Below, piece after piece: positions 1 to 5,976 of a stretch of DNA of 8,225 nucleotides. A program made the position numbers and the translations under genes. The DNA is from Myxococcales bacterium UBA5297 (lineage in GTDB: Bacteria; Myxococcota; Myxococcia; Myxococcales; UBA5297): the NCBI GenBank assembly GCA_002408385.1, contig DHSB01000054.1, positions 5,704 through 13,928 of the forward strand, written 5' to 3'. The notes below the pieces were generated by a model that saw only the letters and a list, made by a program, of their open reading frames with translations, had not been told where the DNA came from and did no database searches. The number at the start of each line of letters is the position of its first letter. Position 1 is the stretch's first letter.

Positions 1-69
1 GGGCTTCTTCGCCGCGGGCTTCTTCACCGCGGGCTTCTTCACCGCGGGCTTCTTCACCGCGGGCTTCTT
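1..69 (-). repeat. 15-bp tandem repeat encoding KKPAV/KKPAA
   Basis: Units 16-30, 31-45 and 46-60 are identical 15-mers (plus strand GGGCTTCTTCACCGC). Unit 1-15 differs by one base (Val to Ala codon), and a partial unit covers 61-69. The repeat is in frame with the SRPBCC gene and continues off the left edge. Near-perfect DNA identity suggests recent slippage expansion, so copy number may vary between strains. Confidence 0.95.
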
Positions 70-501
70 GGCGGTGGCACGCTTTCGAGCCGGCTCGCCG
101 ACCCCGGCGAAGTAGCTCTTCAGATTTTGGAAGTAGTAATCGATCCACCCGTGGGCGTACTGCTCCCCCTGGCCCTCAGGGATTTCATCGTGGACCAGGG
201 TGACCTCGGTTCCGCCACTCTGCTTGTCGTACTCGAAGGAGATGTCGACGAGCGAATCAGGCGCGTCGGCTGGAAACTCCGTCGTGCGCCAGGACTGGAC
301 GATGCGCTTGCCCTCGACGAGGTCGCGGTTGGTGCCGGTGATGTAGCCGTCCGCGGCGGTGAACGCGGACCCGATCCGATCATCGATATGAGCGGGGCTG
401 CCGGTGAAGGCCGCGTGCTCTTCGCTCGATAGCCATGCCTGGTAAATGCGCATGGGCGAAGCCGGGATCAGCGCCGAAACCACGATCGAATCACTCGTCA
501 A
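1..501 (-). CDS. SRPBCC (AHSA1/START-like) domain protein with KKPAV-repeat tail, 3' end outside window
   Basis: At least 167 residues are read, with no stop before the window edge. Residues 1 to about 135 match the SRPBCC/Activator-of-Hsp90-like fold: an early beta strand, then IYQAWLSSEEHAAFTGSPA (19-37), the G-x-F-T-A-A-D-G-Y-I-T-G hairpin (44-56), RIVQSWR (66-72), EVTLVHDEIP (99-108) and the C-terminal helix HGWIDYYFQNLKSYF (117-131). Family members bind hydrophobic ligands in a helix-grip cavity. No ligand can be named here. From residue 145 the protein becomes a Lys-Lys-Pro-Ala-Val/Ala repeat, a cationic tail resembling histone H1 C-termini that may bind nucleic acid or polyphosphate (inference). 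The start is TTG at 501-499. It is chosen because a perfect AGGAGG lies 6 nt upstream and the domain begins immediately; no ATG lies between it and the first strand. The gene stands alone, 163 bp from the end of glf. The domain call is firm, the cellular role unknown. Confidence 0.88.
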   Translation of the reverse strand, partial: MTSDSIVVSALIPASPMRIYQAWLSSEEHAAFTGSPAHIDDRIGSAFTAADGYITGTNRDLVEGKRIVQSWRTTEFPADAPDSLVDISFEYDKQSGGTEVTLVHDEIPEGQGEQYAHGWIDYYFQNLKSYFAGVGEPARKRATAKKPAVKKPAVKKPAVKKPAAKKP

Positions 502-507
502 GGTCTG

Positions 508-513
508 CCTCCT
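508..513 (-). promoter_or_regulatory. Ribosome binding site fixing a TTG start
   Basis: The minus strand reads AGGAGG, then six bases (CAGACC), then TTG at 501-499. This perfect Shine-Dalgarno decides the start of the SRPBCC gene at a non-ATG codon. Confidence 0.85.
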
Positions 514-535
514 GTCGAACAGTTGGTTCGGCGGC

Positions 536-565
536 AACCTAGACCGCGAGGCGTCGTTCGCGCAA
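536..565 (-). promoter_or_regulatory. Weak candidate sigma70-type promoter for the SRPBCC gene
   Basis: On the minus strand TTGCGC (565-560) is followed after 18 bases by TAGGTT (541-536). Both boxes are poor matches (about three of six each). The location, 35-65 bp upstream of the TTG start, is reasonable. A short dyad GAAC-N5-GTTC (517-529) lies between this and the ribosome binding site and could be an operator. This is only a suggestion. Confidence 0.2.
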
Positions 566-596
566 CGAGCAGAGCCCAGGATTCGAGCGTGTACCG

Positions 597-630
597 CCAC
601 GCTCAGCCTCGGGTGGTCGGATGAGCGTGG
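597..630 (-). terminator. Possible terminator hairpin downstream of glf
   Basis: There is a perfect 9-bp inverted repeat: CCACGCTCA at 597-605 and TGAGCGTGG at 622-630, with a 16-nt loop that can add two further pairs. It begins 35 bp beyond the glf stop codon, where the leftward operon should end. No T-tract follows on the minus strand, so it would be a U-poor hairpin, or it may only protect the transcript end. Confidence 0.35.
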
Positions 631-664
631 AGTCGGGCGGGTTGCGGCGCGCCCGAGTCTGGCG

Positions 665-1843
665 CTACCTGGCCGCCAGCTCGTCGTAGGCGCCGAGCGC
701 GCGGACGATGATGTCGTTCATGTCGTAGTAGCGGTACTCGGCGAGCCGGCCGACCAGATAGAGGTTCGGGTAGCTCTTCGACTCTTCCCGGTAGCGAGCG
801 TAGAGCGCGTCGGTCTCGGGCTTGGGAATCGGGTAGTAGGGCTCGTTGCCCGCGGCTGCGTCGCGAGCGAAGGGCAGCGGGTACTCCTCGGCGACGGTCG
901 TGATCCCGGGCAGCCGCTGCAGGGTCATGTGCTTGTACTCGGTGATGCGCGTGTACTCGTGCTCGTTCGGATGGTTCACCACCGCGACCGGCTGGCGCAG
1001 CTCCTCTTCGTAGGTGACGAACTTGAAGCCGAGCGAGCGATACGGAAGCTGGCCGAAGCGGAAGTCGAAGAGCTCGTCGGTCGCGCCTGAGTAGACGACA
1101 GGGCCCTCGAAGGGACGGCCTTCGACGAGGAGGCGGTTCGAGCCGGGCTCGGGGTGCACGAGCTCGCGGGCGTCCACGCCCAGGCGCAGCTCGATTTTCG
1201 GGTGCGCGAGCATCCGCTCGAACATCCGCGTGTAGCCCTCCTTCGGCAGGCCCTGGTGGCCCTGCTGGAAGTAGCGGTCGTCGTAGGAGATGCGCACCGG
1301 GACCCGCCGGGTAATGGTGGCGAAGTCGAGCTTCTCGGGCGACTCGCCCCACTGCTTGATCGTGTAGTGGAGGTAGACCTTCTCGAAGATGAGCTCGCCG
1401 AGCGCGGCGAGGTCCGCGTCGCTGCTCGCGCGCAGGTCGGCCACCGGGACCTTCGCCTCCATGCCGTAGGTTTCGACGAGCTTCTGCTTGAGTGCCTCGG
1501 CCTTCGAGGTGGGGAAGAGCCGCTCGAGGGAGGTGAGGTTGAAAGGGACCGGGACGAGCTGGCCGTCGACGCTCGCGAGCACGCGGTGGGCCTTGTAGTC
1601 GTTCCACTCGGTGAACTGAGAGAGGTAGGCGAGCACCCGCTCGTCGTCGGTGCGGAAGATGTGCGGCCCGTAGACGTGCACGAGCACGCCGGCCTCGTCG
1701 TAGCGGTCGAACATGTTGCCGGCCAGGTGCTTGCGCCGCTCGATGAGCAGCACGCGCTTGCCCTGCTGGCTCGCGAAGCGCTCGGCGAGGATGGCGCCGG
1801 CAAAGCCGCTGCCGACCACGAGGACGTCGTATCTATGGGACAT
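665..1843 (-). CDS. glf: UDP-galactopyranose mutase
   Basis: This 392-residue flavoenzyme has the usual family length (about 370-400). It interconverts UDP-galactopyranose and UDP-galactofuranose in the cytoplasm, supplying the Galf donor for surface glycans. The FAD-binding Rossmann motif is V-G-S-G-F-A-G (10-16), followed by IERRKHLAGNMFD (34-46) and YGPHIFRTDDE (58-68). YTIKQWG (160-166) carries the active-site Trp. PVR at 182-184 and YTRI at 297-300 carry the two arginines expected to bind the UDP diphosphate. EPYYPI (334-339) and GRLAEYRYYDM (365-375) complete the substrate and flavin site. The R366/Y372/D374 spacing matches R343/Y349/D351 of the Klebsiella enzyme as I recall it. All key residues appear intact. 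It is the last gene of a leftward operon, 57 bp after the GT2 gene, with only a weak GAGAG ribosome site. The start at MSHRYDVLVVG is typical of the family. Confidence 0.97.
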   Translation of the reverse strand: MSHRYDVLVVGSGFAGAILAERFASQQGKRVLLIERRKHLAGNMFDRYDEAGVLVHVYGPHIFRTDDERVLAYLSQFTEWNDYKAHRVLASVDGQLVPVPFNLTSLERLFPTSKAEALKQKLVETYGMEAKVPVADLRASSDADLAALGELIFEKVYLHYTIKQWGESPEKLDFATITRRVPVRISYDDRYFQQGHQGLPKEGYTRMFERMLAHPKIELRLGVDARELVHPEPGSNRLLVEGRPFEGPVVYSGATDELFDFRFGQLPYRSLGFKFVTYEEELRQPVAVVNHPNEHEYTRITEYKHMTLQRLPGITTVAEEYPLPFARDAAAGNEPYYPIPKPETDALYARYREESKSYPNLYLVGRLAEYRYYDMNDIIVRALGAYDELAAR

Positions 1844-1900
1844 AGGGCTCTCGATCTGCTTTGGAGGCGGCGGTCAGCGCGGCCGCGCGACGGTGCGCCT

Positions 1901-2998
1901 CTAGAACGGGTCGTTGATGCCGCCAAGGAAGCGCTCGAACACCTGGCGCGTCTTTTCGACCGCGTTCACCGACCCGTGAGCGGCCCGGTGCGCGGCTCTG
2001 TAGAAGAACCGGAAAGAGCGCTTGATCTCTCCGCGCGCGATCATCGGCGCGAAGCCTGCGGAGCGGTTCAGGCGCATCATCACCTTGGAACGGGCGAGCT
2101 CGCCGACCGGCCGGTGGCTCACCCAGCCCGGGAAGAAGCGGTCCATCACGGCGAAGATGTCCTTGAGCCCCTGGCGAACCGGGTAGTCCTTCAGGCGCCC
2201 GACCTTCGGAACCCAGCTCAGCACGTGCTTGAGCGTGTAGTACTCAAGCTCGTAGCGGTAGCGCTCGAAGGCGCCCTTGCGCTCGAAGAACTCGAGCATG
2301 TCGGTGAGCACCGGCACGATGTCCATGATGCGCCGGGTGGTCGCCTTCATCGACTGGTCGGGGCGGGTCAGGTCGTAGTGGTACCACTCGCGCGGCGTGT
2401 AATAGATCCGCTCGGCCGCGAAGTAGGTCTTCGGCGAGAAGTTCGCGTCGGCGTGGATGACCCCCTCGAGCATGCGCACTTCGCGGTCCTCGAACAGCTT
2501 GCGGCGGTAGAGCCGGCCGCACGGGGTCGCCCAGTTCTTGAAGAGCAGGGTGCGCTCGGCCTCACTGAGCATCCGCTCGCTCCGCAGCTCGGGCAGCGGC
2601 AGGTAGGGTTCGCAGTGCGTCTCGAACCGGTAGAGCAGGTTCCCGATGAGCAGGTCGGCGCCGGTCTCGACGGCCTTGTCGTACATCTCCTGCAGCGTCT
2701 GCTCGCCGAGAAAGTCGTCGCCGTCGACGAACGCGAGGTAGTCGCCGCGCGCCCTGTCGATGCCGTAGTTGCAGGCCGAGCCGTGGCCGCCGTTGGGCTT
2801 GACGAAGGTCTGGAAGATGCCCGGGTGCGCGGCGGCGACCTCGTCGATGATCAGTTGCGAGTCGTCGGTGGCCCCGTCGTTGACGACGAGCACCTCGTAG
2901 GGCTGATCGAACTGTTGGCGCGCCAGCGAGAGAAGGCAGCGCTCGATGTAGAGCTCAAGGTTGTAGACGGGGACGATTACGCTGACTTTCGGGTGCAT
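1901..2998 (-). CDS. Glycosyltransferase family 2 (GT-A fold), possible galactofuranosyltransferase
   Basis: This is a 365-residue inverting GT-A enzyme. Residues 4-13 (KVSVIVPVYN) form the first nucleotide-binding strand. VNDGATDDS (39-47) is the second Asp motif, a variant of the usual VDDGSTDDS. NGGHGSACNYGIDRARGDY (69-87) leads into FVDGDD (90-95), whose DGD is the metal/UDP-binding DXD. The usual ED catalytic-base motif is best matched by HADANF (182-187), giving Ala-Asp instead of Glu-Asp with the Asp kept. WYHYDLTRPDQS (205-216) fits the acceptor loop. The last 140 residues are basic, mostly helical, with no obvious membrane span. ATG at 2998 lies inside the 3' end of the upstream GT-B gene (22-bp overlap), so translation is probably coupled. 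The same frame stays open further upstream, but that stretch is only the shadow of the other gene. Position beside glf suggests a Galf-linked acceptor or donor; this is inference. Confidence 0.9.
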   Translation of the reverse strand: MHPKVSVIVPVYNLELYIERCLLSLARQQFDQPYEVLVVNDGATDDSQLIIDEVAAAHPGIFQTFVKPNGGHGSACNYGIDRARGDYLAFVDGDDFLGEQTLQEMYDKAVETGADLLIGNLLYRFETHCEPYLPLPELRSERMLSEAERTLLFKNWATPCGRLYRRKLFEDREVRMLEGVIHADANFSPKTYFAAERIYYTPREWYHYDLTRPDQSMKATTRRIMDIVPVLTDMLEFFERKGAFERYRYELEYYTLKHVLSWVPKVGRLKDYPVRQGLKDIFAVMDRFFPGWVSHRPVGELARSKVMMRLNRSAGFAPMIARGEIKRSFRFFYRAAHRAAHGSVNAVEKTRQVFERFLGGINDPF

Positions 2999-4215
2999 GC
3001 CGCTGCTTTCTCGGAGAGGAGCTCGTCGACGAGCTGCTGCATCTGGGCGACTTGACGCTCGTGCGAGTAGGGGGCCGCGACCGAGTAGTCCACCGGCACC
3101 TTGCGGTCGAGGTAGCGCTTGAGGACGAAGGCGACCCGGTCGACGCGCTCGTCGGCGACGAGGTTGCCGCTGGCGCGCAAGAGGTCGGCGCAGGGGCCGT
3201 CCTGCATGGTGATGCCGACGATCGGCTTTTTCGCCCCGAGGTAGTCGACCATCTTGCAGGGCAGGAACGGGCTGTAGGCGAGCCCGTCCTCTTCGACAGA
3301 GAAGAAGGCGTCGATGAGCACCAGGGCGTCCATCTCGCACATGCGCGCGAGGCTTTCGACGTAGCCGACCTGGCCGCGGAAGGCGACGTGGTCGCGGTGG
3401 CGCATCGCCGCGTGGGCGGCGGCGTCGAGGGCGGTCGTCGACCCGTAGAGCTCGAGGAGGAACCGGTTTCGGTACTCCGGGTAGATCTGCAGGAGCCGGT
3501 CGATGGCGCGGAAGAGGACTTCGGCCTTGCGCTTGACCGCGTAGAGCGTGCCGAAGTGGCCGAGCAGGAACCTGTCGGTCGAGCGCGCGGCGGGCTGTTG
3601 CGGGTACATCTCGGGGTCGAAGGCGTGGACGATGACCCGCGACTTGGCCGCGTATTGCTCGAAGCCCTCGAGCATCAGGCGGCGCTGGTACTCGTTGTTG
3701 AAGACGAGCCGGTCGGCCTGCTCGAAGGCCTTGCGCTCGCTCTCGTTGTCCTCCTGCCAGAACGGATAGTCGGGCATGTACCGGACGTACGGGTTCTTGG
3801 CCGACGGGTCGCCGAAGTAGGCGATCCACGGCAGGCCCGAGCGGCGGCAAATCTCCCAGGCCACCTTGTGGCAGTGGACCTCGTTGGAGTGCGAGATGAC
3901 GAAGTCGTACTCGCCCGCGCGCGCCTGGAAGTGGGCGAGGCAGCTCTTGAGGAAGCCCTCGCGCGTGGCCGCCGAGCGCGGGTGCAGGTGATCGACCTCG
4001 ATCTCGAAGCGGCGCAGGTTGCGGCGGTGGTCGAAGCCGAGGAGGCGCTCGTCGCGCGCGGCGCGCTTGACCTGCAGGACGTCGAAGTCGACGTCCAAGT
4101 CCTTGATTCTGCGGAAGAAGTCGACGTCCGCCGAGCCGACGTAAGGGACGAAATACCAGGAGATTGCTAAGCCGCGCGGCCTTCGGAGGGCCGTTCCGGC
4201 CGGTCGATCGGTCAT
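2977..4215 (-). CDS. GT-B glycosyltransferase (family 4-like), first gene of glf operon
   Basis: This 412-residue protein has two Rossmann-like halves. The acceptor half opens with RGLAISWYFVPYVGSADVDF (14-33) and includes YDFVISHSNEVHCHK (103-117) and the hinge-side segment RLVFNNEYQRRLML (169-182). The donor half starts at LLGHFGTLYAVKRKAEVLF (217-235), followed by HVAFRGQV (276-283), MDALVLID (295-302) and FLPCKMVDYLGAKKPIVGIT (317-336). The last replaces the classical EX7E loop with the F-P-x-K-x-x-D-Y-L-G-A-x-K-P-I signature found in many GT4-like enzymes. There is no signal peptide or membrane span, so it should act at the cytoplasmic face. An upstream ATG at 4320 would add 35 residues. 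ATG 4215 is preferred because GAGG sits 7 nt before it, and the longer N-terminus (Arg/Gly/Pro-rich) looks non-coding. It leads the operon and overlaps the GT2 gene. Sugar specificity cannot be read. Confidence 0.88.
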   Translation of the reverse strand: MTDRPAGTALRRPRGLAISWYFVPYVGSADVDFFRRIKDLDVDFDVLQVKRAARDERLLGFDHRRNLRRFEIEVDHLHPRSAATREGFLKSCLAHFQARAGEYDFVISHSNEVHCHKVAWEICRRSGLPWIAYFGDPSAKNPYVRYMPDYPFWQEDNESERKAFEQADRLVFNNEYQRRLMLEGFEQYAAKSRVIVHAFDPEMYPQQPAARSTDRFLLGHFGTLYAVKRKAEVLFRAIDRLLQIYPEYRNRFLLELYGSTTALDAAAHAAMRHRDHVAFRGQVGYVESLARMCEMDALVLIDAFFSVEEDGLAYSPFLPCKMVDYLGAKKPIVGITMQDGPCADLLRASGNLVADERVDRVAFVLKRYLDRKVPVDYSVAAPYSHERQVAQMQQLVDELLSEKAAACTRKSA

Positions 4216-4299
4216 TGAGGTGCCTCGAAATCCTTGCCCGGGCCCTGGCGGGGTGCGCGCGAACGAACCGCCTCCCGCAGGGCGCCGGCAAAAGCGCAG

Positions 4300-4327
4300 A
4301 TCAATCGTTTGGGCTCGCATGTGTCAA
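4300..4327 (-). promoter_or_regulatory. Candidate promoter of the leftward glycosyltransferase-glf operon
   Basis: The minus strand has a consensus -35 box TTGACA (4327-4322), a 16-nt spacer and ATTGAT (4305-4300) as a poor -10 (three of six). It lies about 85-110 bp upstream of ATG 4215 in an otherwise featureless divergent region. The -35 match is strong, the -10 weak. Confidence 0.35.
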
Positions 4328-4381
4328 GAGGTGCGCAGCTCGCGCGACTTGACGGAGCGAAGCAGAGGCGACCGCGAGCTT

Positions 4382-4419
4382 CGCAAAGCCGCAAGTGTCT
4401 GCTTGCACACCAATTTGCG
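4382..4419. promoter_or_regulatory. Nested inverted repeat in divergent intergenic region, possible operator
   Basis: The outer arms are CGCAAA (4382-4387) and TTTGCG (4414-4419). The inner arms are GCAAG (4391-4395) and CTTGC (4402-4406) with a 6-nt loop. The inner spacers differ (3 and 7 nt), so it is not one continuous hairpin. It sits 43 bp before the rightward glycosyltransferase start, overlapping that gene's only candidate promoter, so a regulator site is plausible. No known operator is recognised. Confidence 0.35.
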
Positions 4420-4431
4420 CCCCGCCATCAT
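4403..4431 (+). promoter_or_regulatory. Weak candidate promoter for the rightward glycosyltransferase
   Basis: TTGCAC (4403-4408), a 17-nt spacer and CATCAT (4426-4431; four of six to TATAAT) would start transcription about 25 nt before ATG 4463. The -35 matches only at TTG. It overlaps the nested dyad. Low confidence. Confidence 0.2.
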
Positions 4432-4462
4432 CCGCGGACATCAGTGAGAGGGGCTCCGGACG

Positions 4463-5893
4463 ATGAACATCCTGTTATTGCACGAGCGTGCGGTCCCCGG
4501 CGGCCTCGAGACGCGCCTGCTGACGCACGCCCGCGCGCTCAGGTCCCGGGGCCACCGGGTCGTCGCGGCCCGCGCGCCCGGCCTGATGAGCCAAGCCTTC
4601 GCCGAGTCGGGGATCGAGGAGATCGCCTTTGACTTCCGGTCGCGGGAGGACTTCGGCGACACGGTGGCGAGGCTGCGCCAGGTGATTCGGGGCGAGGCCA
4701 TCGACTTCTGTGATGCCCATCCCTTCATGAGCCTGCTGCCCGGAGCGCTCGCCGCGCTGGCCGAAGAGGTTCCGTACTCGCTCAACTTCCACGGCCTGCA
4801 CGACTGGGACAGCGAGCTGCTGCTGTTTCGCCACACGCTCTCACTGCTCTGGCCGCGTGCGGCCCTGGCCACGGCGAACGCGCCGGCGACGCGCGACTTC
4901 TTCGTCGCGGCCTACGGCATCGACGGCTCGCGCTTCCTGTGCGTGCCCAATGCGCTCGACCTCGAGGGGCTGCGCGAGGCGCCCGAGGCGAGGCTGCCGC
5001 CCCGGAAGCTGCTCGTGCTGTCGCGGCTCGACTCCGACAAGCTGCTCTCGCTGCGCGCCGCCGCGAGGGCGATCGCCGCGTACGCCGACCTCGAAGCCGA
5101 GGGGCTGGAGGTGCGCATCAGCGGCGGCGGAGACGCCGAGCAGGAGGCCCGCCGCGAGCTGCAGCCTTTGGAAGAGAAGGGCCTTCGCTTCGACTGGCGC
5201 GGCCCCACGTTCCGGCCCCACGAGGAGATCGCCTGGGCCGACGCGGTCTTCGGAATCGGCCGGGTGGCGCTCGAGGGGCTCGCTGCCCGGCGCCCGGTCG
5301 TGGTCTGCGGCGTCCTCGGCAACCTCGCCGGCCTCTGTCGGACCGCGGGAATCGAGCGCTGGTTCGCGAGCAACATGAACGGCCGCAACGGCCCCGACGC
5401 AGAGCCGGCCCTCGTGGCCGCGGAGCTCGCCGCGATCGGGCGCGAAGAGCTCGACGCGCTGGGCGACTGGATCCTCGAGCACGCCGGCCCGAAGCGGCTC
5501 GTCCCTTGGGTGCAGGCCGTCGAGGGCTCCCGCGGGTGCATCCCGGCCGACGGCGCCGCGGCGCTCGGTGAGTCGCTTATCGCCTTTTTCTCCGACTACT
5601 ACCGGGTGATTGCCGAGAAGCTCAGGGCGGCCGAGGCCAGGGAGCACGCCCTGGCGCAGGTGGCGGCGACGCAGGCGGAGATGAGCCGGGTTCGCGCCCA
5701 CGAGGCGGCGGTCGCCACCGCCGCGCTCGGGCTCGAGGGCGCCTACCACCAGCTCATCGCCGGCGCGAGAGGAGCGCTCAAGGCCTGGCCTCCCCATCCC
5801 ATCGAACAGGCGAGCGCGCTGTGGAGGGTGAAGAGGCAGTTGCTGCCGAGGATGCGCGAGGCGATCGCCGAGCTGCACCGGGCCCTCGACTAG
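4463..5893 (+). CDS. GT-B glycosyltransferase (family 4-like) with helical C-terminal extension
   Basis: This is a 476-residue protein. The N-terminal half begins MNILLLHERAVPGGLETRLL, where GGLE (13-16) is the Gly-rich acceptor/phosphate loop of GT4 enzymes. It continues with DFCDAHPFMSLLPG (81-94), YSLNFHGLHDWD (105-116) and RFLCVPNALDLEGL (157-170). The donor half has KLLVLSRLDSDK (182-193), LEVRISGGGD (215-224), WADAVFGIGRVALEGLAARR (258-277) and PVVVCG (278-283). Glu271 matches the second Glu of EX7E; the first is Phe263. Residues from about 375 to 476 extend past the catalytic fold as Ala/Glu/Arg-rich helices (383-420 could form a short coiled coil), then LWRVKRQLLPRMREAIAELH (453-472). 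The function of this part is unknown. ATG 4463 is preceded by GAGAGGGG with a 9-nt gap. The gene is divergent from the glf operon and probably adds a sugar to the same glycan (inference). It seems monocistronic, since the next gene has its own candidate promoter. Confidence 0.88.
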   Translation: MNILLLHERAVPGGLETRLLTHARALRSRGHRVVAARAPGLMSQAFAESGIEEIAFDFRSREDFGDTVARLRQVIRGEAIDFCDAHPFMSLLPGALAALAEEVPYSLNFHGLHDWDSELLLFRHTLSLLWPRAALATANAPATRDFFVAAYGIDGSRFLCVPNALDLEGLREAPEARLPPRKLLVLSRLDSDKLLSLRAAARAIAAYADLEAEGLEVRISGGGDAEQEARRELQPLEEKGLRFDWRGPTFRPHEEIAWADAVFGIGRVALEGLAARRPVVVCGVLGNLAGLCRTAGIERWFASNMNGRNGPDAEPALVAAELAAIGREELDALGDWILEHAGPKRLVPWVQAVEGSRGCIPADGAAALGESLIAFFSDYYRVIAEKLRAAEAREHALAQVAATQAEMSRVRAHEAAVATAALGLEGAYHQLIAGARGALKAWPPHPIEQASALWRVKRQLLPRMREAIAELHRALD

Positions 5894-5920
5894 CCGGGCG
5901 CAGATCGGCCAGCGACGCAG

Positions 5921-5946
5921 TGGACCCAATCGGCGCGGGCTATGAT
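5921..5946 (+). promoter_or_regulatory. Candidate promoter for the PD40/M23 gene pair
   Basis: TATGAT (5941-5946) matches the -10 consensus at five of six positions and would put the start of transcription about 25 nt before ATG 5977. The best -35 is TGGACC (5921-5926; four of six), but the spacer is only 14 nt, which is short. The -10 is the stronger part of the case. Confidence 0.35.
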
Positions 5947-5976
5947 GGTCGCGTACCTCACACCGGAGAGAACGCG

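Noticed and set aside
1..69. Left-end direct repeats considered as a CRISPR array or mobile-element end
   Set aside because: The units are 15 bp, contiguous with no spacers and in frame with a coding sequence. They are a protein tandem repeat.
127..432. 101-residue plus-strand open frame at the left end, and the 87-residue minus frame at 120-383
   Set aside because: Both are shadows of the SRPBCC gene, whose frame gives a recognisable fold, a perfect ribosome site and the in-frame repeat.
1154..3055. 633-residue open frame on the plus strand, antisense to glf and the GT2 gene
   Set aside because: It is rich in Val/Glu/Leu/Arg/Ala/Asp with no domain signature, and it runs across the boundary of two well-supported minus-strand genes. 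In GC-rich DNA the antisense frame that mirrors codon position 3 stays open by chance.
3052..4170. 372-residue plus-strand open frame opposite the first GT-B gene
   Set aside because: It has the same antisense composition (Val/Glu/Ala/Arg/Leu) and no recognisable motif, and it is wholly covered by a convincing glycosyltransferase on the other strand.
3001..4291. N-terminal extension of the GT2 frame to give a 796-residue fusion protein
   Set aside because: Residues before MHPKVSVIVPVYN are Arg/Pro-rich low-complexity sequence in the wrong frame of the real GT-B gene. The GT-A fold starts right after ATG 2998.
4216..4320. 35-residue longer N-terminus for the first GT-B gene, from ATG 4320
   Set aside because: The added stretch has no fold-like pattern, covers the candidate -10 region, and the internal ATG 4215 has a well-spaced GAGG.
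5894..5976. Terminator between the divergent glycosyltransferase and the PD40 gene
   Set aside because: Only a 4-bp GCCG/CGGC pairing near the stop codon was found, which is expected by chance at this GC content.
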